Notes: generated by a model from the sequence alone, not told the origin. 64,000 nucleotides of DNA from Candidatus Rhodoferax randersensis (GCA_016718155.1 JADKEH010000001.1:124001-188000), one strand, 5' to 3'. Positions 1 to 10,681 are shown, numbered from the stretch's first letter. Numbers and translations: made by a program.

Positions 1-182
1 ACCTTGAAGGGGCCGCTGCCCATGGCACAGATGTCCTCGTCCACGTTCTCGCGTTCGCTTACAAAGTTGCCGGTGACAGTGAGCCCCAGCATGTCCACCC
101 ACAGGGTGCGCAGCTTGTCCTTGCTGGGTGCGCCGATGGCGATTTGCTGAATACCCAGTACCTTGAACGGTCGAGGGCTCAT
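1..182 (-). CDS. VOC-family protein, probable methylmalonyl-CoA epimerase (3' part cut by window edge)
   Basis: Only the first 60 codons are in the window. The protein opens MSPRPFKVLGIQQIAIGAPS and continues with a short Leu/Val segment ending WVDMLGLTV, typical of the first beta-alpha-beta unit of glyoxalase/VOC metalloenzymes; the His of an early metal site is replaced here by Gln-Ile-Ala context, so the exact reaction is not proven. The start overlaps the pccA stop as ATGA, so the two are translationally coupled. The position after pccA in a propionyl-CoA carboxylase/methylmalonyl-CoA mutase operon makes an epimerase (interconverting the two methylmalonyl-CoA epimers) the best guess; a lactoylglutathione-lyase-like enzyme is the alternative. 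Confidence 0.6.
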   Translation of the reverse strand, partial: MSPRPFKVLGIQQIAIGAPSKDKLRTLWVDMLGLTVTGNFVSERENVDEDICAMGSGPFK

Positions 183-598
183 ACTGCAAACTCGATAATC
201 GCCTGGTCCACCGAAAGCGACTCACCCTTGGCGGCCAACACCTTGCTGACCACACCATCGGCCATGGCGAACAGCACGTTCTCCATCTTCATGGCCTCGA
301 TCACCGCCACACGCTCGCCAGCCTGAACCTTCTGACCGGGCTGCACTGCAACGTCCACCAGCAAGCCCGGCATGGGCGACAAGACATAACGACTCATGTC
401 CGGCGGCGCCTTGTAGGGCATCAACGCGTACAACTCGGCCGCGCGTTTGGACAGCACCAGCGTGTCGATCTGCGTGCCGTTGTGGGCCACCCGGATGGCA
501 AGTGGGTTTTTGAAAGCCAGCGTTCCGCGCTCAACCTGAGCGGTGAACGGCTCGCCGTTGCAGGTGCCGCTGATGCGCACCTCACCGAGCCGGTATTT

Positions 599-615
599 GC
601 TACACAATTTGTAGC
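599..615. repeat. Short hairpin GCTAC-N7-GTAGC, copy A (inside pccA)
   Basis: GCTAC at 599-603 and GTAGC at 611-615 form a perfect 5-bp inverted repeat around an AT-rich 7-base spacer. The same arms and spacer length recur at 12735, 36803 and 50482. Here it lies in frame inside pccA. Confidence 0.5.
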
Positions 616-2206
616 TACGTTCGCCCACTCTGATTGCGCTGGAGCCCGATTTGGCATCAAACTCGGTGACCACCACCTGAGTCGGGACATGTTGCCCCTC
701 CTTACCCAAGGTCACCACCACGAAGTCTTCCCCCACAGCGATCTCGTGCCCTTCAAGTTGGCCGCTGATGGCGGTGGCGCGGCCACGGTAACGGCGGTGC
801 ACAAAGGCGGCAATCGCCACCAGCAAATCGGCATCGTCGTGCGGCACGTCTTCGGCGCGAAAGCCCTGCGCGTAGTGCTCGGCGATAAAGCCGGTGTTGA
901 AGTCGCCCTTGACAAACTTGGGGTGTGCCAACAGCGCTGCCTGGAACGGAATGTTGCTCGACACCCCGCGAATCACAAAACCGTTCAGCGCCTCGCGCAT
1001 CTTGGCAATGGCTTCGAGCCGATCCTTGCCGTGCACGATCAGCTTGGCAATCATCGAGTCGTAGAACATCGGAATCTCGCCTCCATCCTGCACCCCGGTG
1101 TCCACCCGCACACCCTGCCACTTGGTGACGTCGGCGGCAAACATGGTCTCGGTCGGCGGCTGAAAGCGCACCAGCCGCCCGGTGGACGGCAGGAAGCCGC
1201 GAAACGGGTCCTCGGCATTGATGCGGCACTCCATCGCCCAGCCATCACGCTTGACCTCGGCTTGCGTCAGGGGCAGCTTCTCACCCGCCGCGACACGAAT
1301 CATCAACTCCACCAGGTCCAGCCCGGTGATGCACTCGGTCACCGGATGCTCCACTTGCAGCCGCGTGTTCATCTCCAGAAAGTAAAAACTCTGGTCCTTG
1401 CCGACCACAAACTCCACCGTGCCAGCGCTTTGGTACTTGACCGCCTTGGCCAGCGCCACCGCCTGCTCGCCCATGGCCTTGCGCGTGGCATCGCTGATGA
1501 AGGGGCTGGGCGCCTCTTCGATCACTTTTTGGTGGCGACGCTGAATCGAGCATTCACGCTCATTGAGGTACAACACGTTGCCGTGCGAATCGCCGATGAG
1601 TTGAATCTCGATGTGGCGGGGTTCTTCAACGAACTTCTCGATGAAGACCCGGTCGTCACCAAAGCTATTGCGCGCCTCGTTGCGGCAACTGGTGAAGCCG
1701 TCGAACGCCTCCTTGTCATTAAAGGCCACACGCAAGCCCTTGCCGCCGCCACCTGCACTGGCCTTGATCATCACCGGGTAACCAATGCCCTTGGCGATCT
1801 CCACCGCGCGCTCAGCCGTGTCGATGGCGTCGTTGACACCGGGGATACAGTTGACACCCGCCGCGCCAGCCAGCTTTTTGGACTCGATCTTGTCGCCCAT
1901 CGCCCCAATGGAATAGTGCTTGGGGCCAATGAAGATGATGCCCTCCTCTTCCACCCGCTTGGCGAACGCCGCGTTCTCGCTGAGGAAGCCATAGCCGGGG
2001 TGCACCGCCTGTGCGCCGGTCTGTTTGCAGGCCGCAATGATCTTGTCGGCCACCAGGTAGCTCTCGCGGCTGGCCGCAGGCCCAATGTGCACCGCCTCGT
2101 CGGCCAGCATCACATGCCGCGCGTCCTTGTCGGCCTCCGAGTACACCGCCACGGTCTTGATGCCCATCTTGCGGGCAGTCTTGATAACGCGGCAGGCGAT
2201 TTCACC

Positions 2207-2324
2207 CGGGGGGGAATAAGATTTTTTTTAAAAATTTTGGTTTTTTCCCTGAATGGTTGGGGGCGCGGGGGGGGGGGCCCCCCAAAAAAATAAGTTTCGC
2301 GGGGGGGCTTGGGGGGGGGGGGCC
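2207..2324. other. Low-complexity insert, probable sequencing/assembly artefact
   Basis: About 118 bases made mostly of G, C, T and A homopolymer runs (for example 12-14 G in a row) sit between the codons for the conserved IANR and GEIACRV of PccA. Flanking sequence joins perfectly in frame when it is removed. It has no terminal repeats, target duplication or coding capacity. This is more like a poorly resolved read or gap fill than a mobile element. Confidence 0.8.
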
Positions 2325-2354
2325 GCGATTTGCGATCAGTATCTTTGTAAACAT

Positions 2355-2774
2355 AGTGCTCTCCTAACGTTATTCGGTCAGCGAATGCTGGCATTCGTTG
2401 TGGTACTGGGTCGGTCCGCTTGACCGTGCTCCAAAGCTATGTGCTGAGCCCGCAGCAGGCTTCGGGTATCCGTCTCCGCTCATGTCCCCCGGTCCAGGGC
2501 TGAAGCCCTGGCCCTCCTCCTTGACTTCGCTGCGACAGACACCCCAAGCCCGCCGCTGCGAACAGTCTCCTCTGTGCGCGGCCAAACCAAGCCTCTGAGA
2601 GATCAGGCTGCCTGGGTGTTCTGCGTAGGTCAGGGAGGAGGCCGAAGGCCGGGGGACACGGAGCAGAGCACCCAGGCGGCCTGATCTCGCGCCAGGCAGG
2701 CGTACTCTCGCGCCGGGCAAGCGAAAGCTCGTGCGCAGTAGACAAGTACAGAAGCAGAACATACGCATCAAGCC
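2355..2774. other. 420-bp gap between pccB and pccA without a recognised gene
   Basis: Unusually long spacing for two subunits that normally lie close together. It holds a 23-bp imperfect inverted repeat (2601-2623 and 2664-2686) and GC-rich sequence that is open in several frames on both strands, but none of the translations shows a recognisable domain. The pccA ribosome-binding site is at the low-coordinate end. Confidence 0.6.
2601..2686. repeat. Imperfect 23-bp inverted repeat, pccB-pccA gap
   Basis: The arms 2601-2623 (GATCAGGCTGCCTGGGTGTT, then CTG) and 2664-2686 pair as reverse complements with two mismatches around a 40-base loop, which itself contains a GGCC-GAA-GGCC mini hairpin. 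It could be a structured leader, an attenuator between pccB and pccA, or part of a small decayed mobile repeat. Confidence 0.55.
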
Positions 2775-4307
2775 CTAGAGCGGAATGTTCCCATGCTTGC
2801 GCCACGGGTTTTCCAACTTCTTGTCCCGCAGCATCACCAGCGAACGGCAGATGCGTTTGCGGGTCTCATGCGGCAAGATCACGTCGTCAATGAAGCCGCG
2901 CGCTCCCGCCACAAACGGGTTGGCAAAGCGGGCCTTGTACTCGGCTTCCTTGGCGGCCAGCTTGGCCGGGTCGCCCTTGTCCTCGCGGAAGATGATCTCC
3001 ACCGCGCCCTTGGCGCCCATCACCGCGATCTCGGCATTGGGCCAGGCCAGGTTCACGTCGCCGCGCAGGTGCTTGGAGCTCATCACGTCGTAGGCGCCGC
3101 CGTAGGCCTTGCGCGTGATCACCGTGATCTTGGGTACCGTGCACTCAGCATACGCATACAGCAGCTTGGCGCCATGTTTGATGATGCCGCCGTACTCTTG
3201 CGAGGTGCCAGGCATGAAGCCAGGCACATCAACGAAGGTGATTACGGGTATGTTGAACGCATCGCAAAAACGCACAAAACGCGCCGCCTTGATGCTGCTC
3301 TTGATGTCCAGGCAGCCCGCCAGCACCAGCGGCTGATTTGCCACGATGCCAATCGTCTGGCCGTCCATGCGGGCGAAGCCAATCAAAATGTTCTTGGCGT
3401 ACTCGGGCTGAATCTCAAAGAAATCGCCATCGTCCACCGTCTTGACGATGAGCTCCTTCATGTCGTAGGCTTTGTTGGCGTTGTCGGGCACCAGCGTGTC
3501 CAGGCTCAAGTCCATGCGATCGGCCGGGTCGCCACTCTTGCGCACCGGCGCCTTCTCGCGGTTGTTGAGCGGCAGGTAGTTGTACAGGCGCCGGAGCATC
3601 AGCAGCGCTTCCACATCGTTCTCGAACGCCAGGTCGGCCACGCCGCTCTTGGTGGTGTGGCTGACGGCGCCGCCCAGTTCTTCGGCGGTCACGTCCTCAT
3701 GCGTCACGGTCTTGACCACTTCGGGGCCGGTCACGAACATGTAAGAGCTGTCCTTGACCATGAAGATGAAATCGGTCATGGCCGGGGAATACACCGCGCC
3801 GCCAGCGCAGGGCCCCATGATCATGCTGATCTGCGGCACCACGCCGCTGGCCATCACGTTGCGTTGGAACACATCGGCATACCCACCCAAGCTGGCCACG
3901 CCCTCCTGGATGCGCGCGCCGCCCGAGTCGTTGAGCCCAATCACCGGTGCGCCAACCTTCATGGCCTGGTCCATGACCTTGCAGATCTTCTCGGCATGCG
4001 CCTCGCTCAAGGCGCCGCCAAACACCGTGAAGTCCTGGCTGAACACAAACACCAGGCGGCCGTTGATCATGCCGTAGCCGGTGACCACGCCATCGCCCGG
4101 GATCTTGTTGTCGGCCATGCCGAAATCGACACAGCGGTGTTCAACAAACATGTCCCACTCTTCGAACGTGCCTTCGTCGAGCAGCAGCTCGATGCGTTCG
4201 CGCGCAGTCAGTTTGCCTTTCTTGTGTTGGGCATCGATACGCTTTTGCCCACCGCCCAGGCGCGCCAATTCGCGCTTGGCTTCCAGTTGTACAAGGATGT
4301 CGTGCAT
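2775..4307 (-). CDS. pccB: Propionyl-CoA/acyl-CoA carboxylase carboxyltransferase beta subunit
   Basis: The 510-residue carboxyltransferase moves the carboxyl group from biotin on PccA to propionyl-CoA, giving methylmalonyl-CoA. The length is standard. The oxyanion-hole/CoA-site sequence SGGARIQEGVASLGGYADVF lies in the N-terminal crotonase-like half, and the C-terminal half carries the FVDVPGFMPGTSQEYGG and RKAYGGAYDVMSSKHLRGD signatures typical of PccB. ATG at 4307 precedes MHDILVQLEAKR. It is transcribed in the same direction as meaB upstream and pccA downstream. The usual acceptor is propionyl-CoA, as neighbouring methylmalonyl-CoA genes suggest, but acetyl- or butyryl-CoA cannot be excluded. 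Confidence 0.95.
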   Translation of the reverse strand: MHDILVQLEAKRELARLGGGQKRIDAQHKKGKLTARERIELLLDEGTFEEWDMFVEHRCVDFGMADNKIPGDGVVTGYGMINGRLVFVFSQDFTVFGGALSEAHAEKICKVMDQAMKVGAPVIGLNDSGGARIQEGVASLGGYADVFQRNVMASGVVPQISMIMGPCAGGAVYSPAMTDFIFMVKDSSYMFVTGPEVVKTVTHEDVTAEELGGAVSHTTKSGVADLAFENDVEALLMLRRLYNYLPLNNREKAPVRKSGDPADRMDLSLDTLVPDNANKAYDMKELIVKTVDDGDFFEIQPEYAKNILIGFARMDGQTIGIVANQPLVLAGCLDIKSSIKAARFVRFCDAFNIPVITFVDVPGFMPGTSQEYGGIIKHGAKLLYAYAECTVPKITVITRKAYGGAYDVMSSKHLRGDVNLAWPNAEIAVMGAKGAVEIIFREDKGDPAKLAAKEAEYKARFANPFVAGARGFIDDVILPHETRKRICRSLVMLRDKKLENPWRKHGNIPL

Positions 4308-4400
4308 GGTTTCTCTCTTTCAATGAGTAGTCGTTGTGCTCGGTTTGCTCTTTTTTTGATAGCTAATGGTTGAGGCTTCCCGAATTCATGACGGAGCTTC

Positions 4401-4474
4401 GTCATTGCGAGCGCAGCGCGGCAATCCATGTTGGAAAGGTCTGGCGGTAGATTGCCGCGCTACGCTCGCAATGA
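4401..4474. repeat. REP-like palindromic repeat, copy 1
   Basis: GTCATTGCGAGCGCAGCGCG (from 4401) is mirrored by CGCGCTACGCTCGCAATGAC ending at 4474, making a long imperfect hairpin in the gap between meaB and pccB. A second copy with the same arms is at 14474-14550. The mirrored TCATTGCGAGCG...CGCTCGCAATGA structure is typical of a dispersed palindromic repeat. Confidence 0.8.
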
Positions 4475-4504
4475 CTGGCACTGATGTCATATATCGGGAT
4501 CACT

Positions 4505-5545
4505 TCAAGAAGTGGGCTTCACATGGACCAACAGCAGATTTCGTGCCGCCGTCGAGGCGGGCAAGCGCCCCTGCTCGACTTCTTCGCTCAGTCGCGGCAG
4601 CAGCGCCCGCACCGCCGGGTCGTGCGCAAACGCCGACTTGAGCCCGGCCTCGATGCGCTCCCACATCCACGACAGCGCCTGGTGCTGGCGTCGCGCCGCC
4701 AACTGGCCGTTCGCTGACTGCAATGTTTTGAACTCCAGCACGGCAGCCCAGAAGCCATCGATGCCCTGCCCACAGAGGGCGCTGATCTGAATCACCTTGG
4801 GGTGCCAGATGGTTTCGTCATGATGCGCGTGGTCCGACCTGCCATGCAAACCCAGCAGCCGCAAGGACGAGCTGATCTGCGCCTGAGCGCGCGTCGCCGC
4901 TGCGGCATCGATGTCGGCCTTGTTGATCACCACCAGGTCCGCCAGCTCCATCACGCCCTTCTTGATCGCCTGCAGGTCGTCGCCCGCGTTGGGCAACTGC
5001 AGCAGCACAAACATATCGGTCATGTTGGCCACCGCTGTCTCGCTCTGGCCCACACCGACCGTCTCCACCAGCACGATGTCGTAACCCGCGGCCTCGCACA
5101 CCAGCATGGCCTCGCGCGTCTTCTCGGCCACGCCACCCAGGGTGCCGCTGCTCGGGCTGGGCCGGATGTAGGCGCGCTCGTGCATGGACAGCTTCTCCAT
5201 GCGTGTTTTGTCACCCAGGATCGAGCCACCTGAGATGGACGACGACGGGTCCACCGCCAACACCGCCACACGGTGGCCCTTGTCAATCAGGTACAGCCCC
5301 AGCGCCTCGATGAAGGTGGACTTGCCCACACCCGGCACCCCGCTTATCCCTAAGCGAAACGACTTGGCGGTGTGCGGCAACAGGGCAGTCAGCAGCGCGT
5401 CGGCCTGCGCGCGGTGGTCGTCGCGGGTGGACTCCAGCAAGGTGATGGCCTTGGCGATGGCGCGGCGTTGCGGCAGCGCCGAACCCTGAACGATAGGCTC
5501 GAACAAGCTCACACCAGCGCCCCTGCCGTGGAGGACCAGCGGCAT
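4505..5545 (-). CDS. meaB: Methylmalonyl-CoA mutase-associated GTPase MeaB (ArgK family)
   Basis: G3E-family GTPase chaperone that gates loading and protects the B12 cofactor of methylmalonyl-CoA mutase. The 346-residue protein has the P-loop GVPGVGKST (residues about 69-77), the Mg-binding VDPSSSISGGSILGDKTRM switch region, the ETVGVGQSE switch II and the NKAD guanine-specificity motif. The length matches MeaB. It lies between vapBC/mutase and pccB on the same strand. Older annotations call this family LAO/AO transport ATPase ArgK; the mutase neighbour supports MeaB. The N-terminal 15 residues are poorly constrained, so a slightly later start is possible. Confidence 0.95.
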   Translation of the reverse strand: MPLVLHGRGAGVSLFEPIVQGSALPQRRAIAKAITLLESTRDDHRAQADALLTALLPHTAKSFRLGISGVPGVGKSTFIEALGLYLIDKGHRVAVLAVDPSSSISGGSILGDKTRMEKLSMHERAYIRPSPSSGTLGGVAEKTREAMLVCEAAGYDIVLVETVGVGQSETAVANMTDMFVLLQLPNAGDDLQAIKKGVMELADLVVINKADIDAAAATRAQAQISSSLRLLGLHGRSDHAHHDETIWHPKVIQISALCGQGIDGFWAAVLEFKTLQSANGQLAARRQHQALSWMWERIEAGLKSAFAHDPAVRALLPRLSEEVEQGRLPASTAARNLLLVHVKPTS

Positions 5546-5593
5546 TTCACATCGAAGTCGCTCTCAGCGACCGTCGCACGAATTGACAAATGC

Positions 5594-5998
5594 CTAGGCA
5601 ACCCAGTTCTCCAGCCTCAGCCCCTCGATGCGCTCAAACTCGCGGGTGTTGTTGGTAACCAGCACGGCATCCTCGGCCAGCGCTTGCGAAGCGATCAACA
5701 AATCCATGTGGCCGATGGGTTGGCCTCTTTGACGCAGTACATGAAAGTGGTGGGCGTAGTGCCACATGGCACTGTGTGTCCACGGCAGAATGGTGAACTC
5801 CATCAACAGCTGCTCCAGACTTTCACGGTTGCGGGCTTGATGCGTACTTTTCTCGACCCCATAGGCCAGTTCCGCCACCACCAGGGATGGCAGCGCAACG
5901 CCCTGGCGCCCTAAAACCAGCAGTTTTTGGAGCACGCTGGGAACGCCACGCTGGATGTAAATCACCATATTGGTGTCAAGCAAATGCAGGGAGGACAT
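5594..5998 (-). CDS. vapC: PIN-domain ribonuclease toxin, VapC family
   Basis: The 134-residue PIN protein begins MSSLHLLDTNMVIYIQRG, with the first catalytic Asp in LLDTN; a central Glu lies in VAELAYGVEKS, and further acidic residues lie in HMDLLIASQAL and VTNNTREFERI. These four acidic positions coordinate Mg in VapC endoribonucleases, which usually cleave initiator tRNA or other tRNAs. Its start overlaps the vapB stop by one base (TGATG), so toxin translation is coupled to the antitoxin. The cassette interrupts the methylmalonyl-CoA gene run. Confidence 0.93.
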   Translation of the reverse strand: MSSLHLLDTNMVIYIQRGVPSVLQKLLVLGRQGVALPSLVVAELAYGVEKSTHQARNRESLEQLLMEFTILPWTHSAMWHYAHHFHVLRQRGQPIGHMDLLIASQALAEDAVLVTNNTREFERIEGLRLENWVA

Positions 5999-6270
5999 CA
6001 GTCCAGGCTTTCGATGTCGTCTATGGCGGGAGTTCGGTCGCGCTCAATCTCGTCCGGCATGCCCTCGAACGAAGAGCAGGCAGCCTGAATCCGGGCTAAC
6101 CAAGCCGCGTTGTCATCTCTCAACGGGCGCAAAATGACTGCATTGCCGACCTTTTCGATACTCACCTCGTCGGTATCAAACCGAAACGCCTTGGGCAGGC
6201 GCACAGCCTGACTGCGACCGGTCGTAAAAACTTTGGCAGTGCTGGGGGCGACTGTTGCGGGACTGGTCAT
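5998..6270 (-). CDS. vapB: Antitoxin, AbrB/MazE-type (VapB family)
   Basis: The 90-residue protein has the swapped-hairpin AbrB DNA-binding domain at residues about 13-55, with AKVFTTGRSQAVRLPKAFRF and an EVSIEKVGNAVILRP strand. The acidic C-terminal tail (DDIESLD) is the part expected to bind and inhibit VapC. ATG at 6270 follows AAGGAG. A perfect 8-bp inverted repeat just upstream is a good candidate for its own operator, giving standard conditional autoregulation. The pair appears to have its own promoter rather than relying on the mutase transcript. Confidence 0.93.
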   Translation of the reverse strand: MTSPATVAPSTAKVFTTGRSQAVRLPKAFRFDTDEVSIEKVGNAVILRPLRDDNAAWLARIQAACSSFEGMPDEIERDRTPAIDDIESLD

Positions 6271-6280
6271 GGCACACTCC

Positions 6281-6304
6281 TTATTGGTTGATATGTACCA
6301 ATAA
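6281..6304. promoter_or_regulatory. Probable VapB/VapBC operator
   Basis: TTATTGGT (6281-6288) and ACCAATAA (6297-6304) are perfect inverted repeats separated by 8 bases, immediately upstream of vapB in an AT-rich pocket that also holds a TATATT-like -10 candidate. The position and symmetry fit autoregulatory binding of an AbrB-type antitoxin; binding itself is inferred. Confidence 0.6.
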
Positions 6305-6314
6305 TATATACCAT

Positions 6315-8480
<2,166 letters not shown>

Positions 8481-8596
8481 AAGGGTGTGCCCTGGCGGTG
8501 GGTGGCTACAACAACGTGCCGCGTTTGAACTGAATGCCATGTTAGACCCGCAAGCAGGCCTTGAACAGCGCGATTTCCGTGGGTCGAAGTGTACAT

Positions 8597-8645
8597 TATT
8601 TATAATTATTGATGCAAAATATGGCTGGCAGCTTACAATCCCGCC
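8597..8645. promoter_or_regulatory. AT-rich divergent promoter region of the mutase and GntR genes
   Basis: An AT-rich pocket in otherwise GC-rich sequence contains the palindrome ATAATTAT (8602-8609), a TTGATG -35 candidate (8609-8614) and TACAAT (8634-8639) as -10 candidate for the regulator, whose ATG follows only 6 bases later, hinting at a nearly leaderless transcript. The GntR protein probably binds here, but no convincing long operator palindrome is visible. Confidence 0.35.
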
Positions 8646-9293
8646 ATGTCAGCACAGTCCCTCTCCCCCCGCGCACTCTACGAAGAAGTAGCCGAGCTGC
8701 TACGCCAGCGCATCTTCAACCGCGAGCTCGAACCCGGTAGCTGGATTGACGAGCTCAAGATCGCCCAGGACTACGGCATCAGCCGCACCCCGCTGCGCGA
8801 AGCCCTCAAGGTGCTGGCCGCCGAAGGCCTGGTGACCATGAAAGTGCGCCGTGGCGCCTACGTGACCGAGGTGTCCGACAAAGACCTGCGCGATGTCTAC
8901 CACCTGCTCAGCCTGCTCGAATCCGACGCTGCCGGCGTGGTGGCCACGCAGGCCACCGCGGCGCAACTAACGGAACTTCAAAGCCTGCACGCCGCGCTGG
9001 AAGCCGCGGTGCAGCCCGACCAGGTCGACCGCGATCGCTTTTTTGAGCTTAACGAAGCCTTTCACATGCGTCTGCTGGAAATTGCCAACAACCGTTGGCG
9101 CGACCAGATGGTGACCGACTTGCGCAAGGTGATGAAGCTCAACCGGCACAACTCGCTACTCAAGAGCGGCCGCATCAAGGAATCGCTGGCCGAGCACCGC
9201 GCCATCATGGCCGCGCTGGCCGAACGCAACGCCGCCAGCACCATGCAACGCATGCGGGATCACTTTGCCAACGGGCTCGAAGCGGCGGCCTGA
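8646..9293 (+). CDS. GntR-family transcriptional regulator, FadR/FCD subgroup
   Basis: The 215-residue repressor-type regulator has a winged helix at residues about 10-75 (LYEEVAELLRQRIFNREL, SRTPLREALKVLAAEGLV) and a C-terminal all-helical FCD ligand domain with candidate metal-binding residues in FELNEAFHMRLLEIA, SLAEHRAIMAAL and MRDHF. FCD regulators sense organic acids or acyl-CoAs. Being divergent from the methylmalonyl-CoA mutase gene, it is likely to control the propionyl-CoA module and itself. Confidence 0.92.
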   Translation: MSAQSLSPRALYEEVAELLRQRIFNRELEPGSWIDELKIAQDYGISRTPLREALKVLAAEGLVTMKVRRGAYVTEVSDKDLRDVYHLLSLLESDAAGVVATQATAAQLTELQSLHAALEAAVQPDQVDRDRFFELNEAFHMRLLEIANNRWRDQMVTDLRKVMKLNRHNSLLKSGRIKESLAEHRAIMAALAERNAASTMQRMRDHFANGLEAAA

Positions 9294-9392
9294 TCGCCTG
9301 CGCCGGGCTTGTGTGCGGGACAATTCAGCTAGGTCATCGCGATGCTGAGCGCACGTGTCCGTGACGAACCAGTTAGCCCGCATCGCGGGCGG

Positions 9393-9776
9393 CTATTGAC
9401 GCTTTGTCTTGTGCCATTTGCCAACCTTGCATTGCCCTGTCATTTCCTCTCTATTCCAAGAATTGGTGTCAATGCGGATTGCTCGAAATTCCGGTGAATC
9501 TTTGTCATTCCCGGCAGTGAACATGAAGCGGATGATCGCGACAACACCTTCCGGGTAAAGAAATTGCATTCCTTCTTCGAGGTTCCCAATTTGGTCTTTC
9601 GAGGCCGGAGCCAAGCGGATGCCCGACGGAAATTGCCTGATGCCGAAGTAGACAAGTTTGGCTGGTTTCCTAAACATAGCTGGATCACTTGGGACGTATT
9701 CGGCAGTTGCCTGTCCAGACATAACTGAGGTGGCAACCGCGAAGATGAATGCTATGAGGTGATTGGCGTTCTTCAT
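9393..9776 (-). CDS. Hypothetical exported protein
   Basis: The chosen ATG at 9776 gives 127 residues starting MKNANHLIAFIFAVATS, a clear signal peptide with likely cleavage after QATA. The mature part (about 104 residues) has two Trp, alternating hydrophobic strands (AKLVYFGIRQFPSGIRL, GVVAIIRFMFTAG) and one Cys near the C-terminus. No family recognised. It stands alone between the GntR regulator and the GST gene. An upstream in-frame start at 9914 would hide the signal peptide and is rejected. Confidence 0.6.
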   Translation of the reverse strand: MKNANHLIAFIFAVATSVMSGQATAEYVPSDPAMFRKPAKLVYFGIRQFPSGIRLAPASKDQIGNLEEGMQFLYPEGVVAIIRFMFTAGNDKDSPEFRAIRIDTNSWNREEMTGQCKVGKWHKTKRQ

Positions 9777-9942
9777 TTGACTCGCAACGACTGATGGATA
9801 GAAATCAGGGCTAACGTCGGAGGCCAGGCGCAGCCACAGGCTGCCCGCCCTGGGCCGACCAGTTCGACAGCACTTTGTCAGAGCCGCGGACCTTTGCCGC
9901 GACTGGAATGCCATACGGAAAGTACAACGAATAAGGTTGGCA

Positions 9943-10638
9943 TCATCGTTCCGGCAGTGCGACTGGACGCAGGGCCTTCATACGTTCCATGTAGGCGCCG
10001 AGTGCAGTGAATTCATGCAAGATCTCAGCGCTTGCAGGTGGACGCGACATGTAGACCAGTTGGGCGTTGACGGCGAAGTCGCACAGGTACGGGGTTTGAC
10101 CGAGCAGGTATGGCTGTTCCGCCAGTATGGCGGTCAGGGCGCCGAACTCGCGTCGGAGATCAGCGGTGATTTGGTCGAGTGATTTGCGGCCCGTGCCTTG
10201 CCCGCGCAGTTGTGCTGCAATGCGGCATTGATAGAAGAGGCGCGCCGCGATGCCAAGTGGCGTGGCGCCGAAGGCTCTTCGTACCATAGGCTTGCCGCGC
10301 GGCTCAATCCACTGGAAGTACAGGCCCAGGAAGTACAGCGCCTCATCTGACCAGTCCTCAAGCGCGTGCGACAAGCCTCTCAGATGTGAATCCTCCGGCA
10401 AGATGGCTGGCTCAGGGAACACTCGTTCAATTTCGTGTGCAATATCGGTTGAGTCGACGATCAGGCGGCCATCGATCTCCAGGGCGGGCACCTTCCCTAC
10501 GTTGCTTCGTCGCAGCAGTTCCATAAGCGAAGGGCCAAGTACGGCGACGCGCTCGAACGAAACACCTTTGTAGGCCAGGATCGCCCGCACCTTCAAGCAG
10601 AATGGCGACGGGGCCCAATCGAAGAGTCGGAGCTGCAT
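9943..10638 (-). CDS. Glutathione S-transferase family protein
   Basis: 231 residues beginning MQLRLFDWAPSPFCLKVRAI: a thioredoxin-like GST N-domain with the N-terminal active region SPFCLKVR (a Cys in the place used by omega/beta-like GSTs), followed by the cis-Pro stretch KVPALEIDGRLIVDSTDIAHEIE, then an all-alpha C-domain (about residues 90-225) with the LLGQTPYLCDFAVNAQL N-capping region. The substrate is unknown. The start at 10638 fits the family N-terminus better than an in-frame start at 10710. The IS element begins 24 bp upstream of its start and may have replaced or affected its promoter. Confidence 0.88.
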   Translation of the reverse strand: MQLRLFDWAPSPFCLKVRAILAYKGVSFERVAVLGPSLMELLRRSNVGKVPALEIDGRLIVDSTDIAHEIERVFPEPAILPEDSHLRGLSHALEDWSDEALYFLGLYFQWIEPRGKPMVRRAFGATPLGIAARLFYQCRIAAQLRGQGTGRKSLDQITADLRREFGALTAILAEQPYLLGQTPYLCDFAVNAQLVYMSRPPASAEILHEFTALGAYMERMKALRPVALPER

Positions 10639-10662
10639 AGGTGGCCTCTGATGATGCCTAAC

Positions 10663-10681
10663 GAGGCTGTGCAAAAACCCC
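10663..10681 (+). repeat. Left terminal inverted repeat of the IS1182 element
   Basis: Nineteen bases identical to the reverse complement of 12439-12457. Confidence 0.9.

Larger units (their letters stand above)
179..2354 (-). pseudogene. pccA: Propionyl-CoA/acyl-CoA carboxylase biotin-carboxylase alpha subunit, interrupted by a 118-bp low-complexity insert
   Basis: Alpha subunit that carboxylates its own biotin with ATP and bicarbonate and passes the carboxyl group to PccB. The start is ATG at 2354 behind TAGGAGAG and encodes MFTKILIANR; the frame is then lost in homopolymer-rich sequence (about 2207-2324) and resumes with GEIACRVIKTARK. Removing exactly 118 bases restores one 685-codon frame (2058 nt), the normal family length. 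Visible are the biotin-carboxylase N domain, the ATP-grasp glycine loop GGGGKG (about residue 165), the RLQVEHPVTE signature and a C-terminal biotinyl domain with the modified Lys in EAMKMEN (about residue 650). A GCTAC hairpin lies inside the gene near 599-615. The break is probably a sequencing artefact, so the real gene is likely intact. Confidence 0.9.

Noticed and set aside
482..2293. Long open frame on the + strand opposite pccA
   Set aside because: It is antisense to a gene with clear biotin-carboxylase motifs; its translation has the His/Leu/Arg-rich look of a GC-rich shadow frame and runs into the artefact.
2370..2805. Two minus-strand frames in the pccB-pccA gap
   Set aside because: Composition is Arg/Pro/Ser-rich, they overlap the inverted repeat and have no recognisable domain or good ribosome site.
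2793..4373. 526-codon frame on the + strand opposite pccB
   Set aside because: Antisense shadow of pccB, no recognisable domain.
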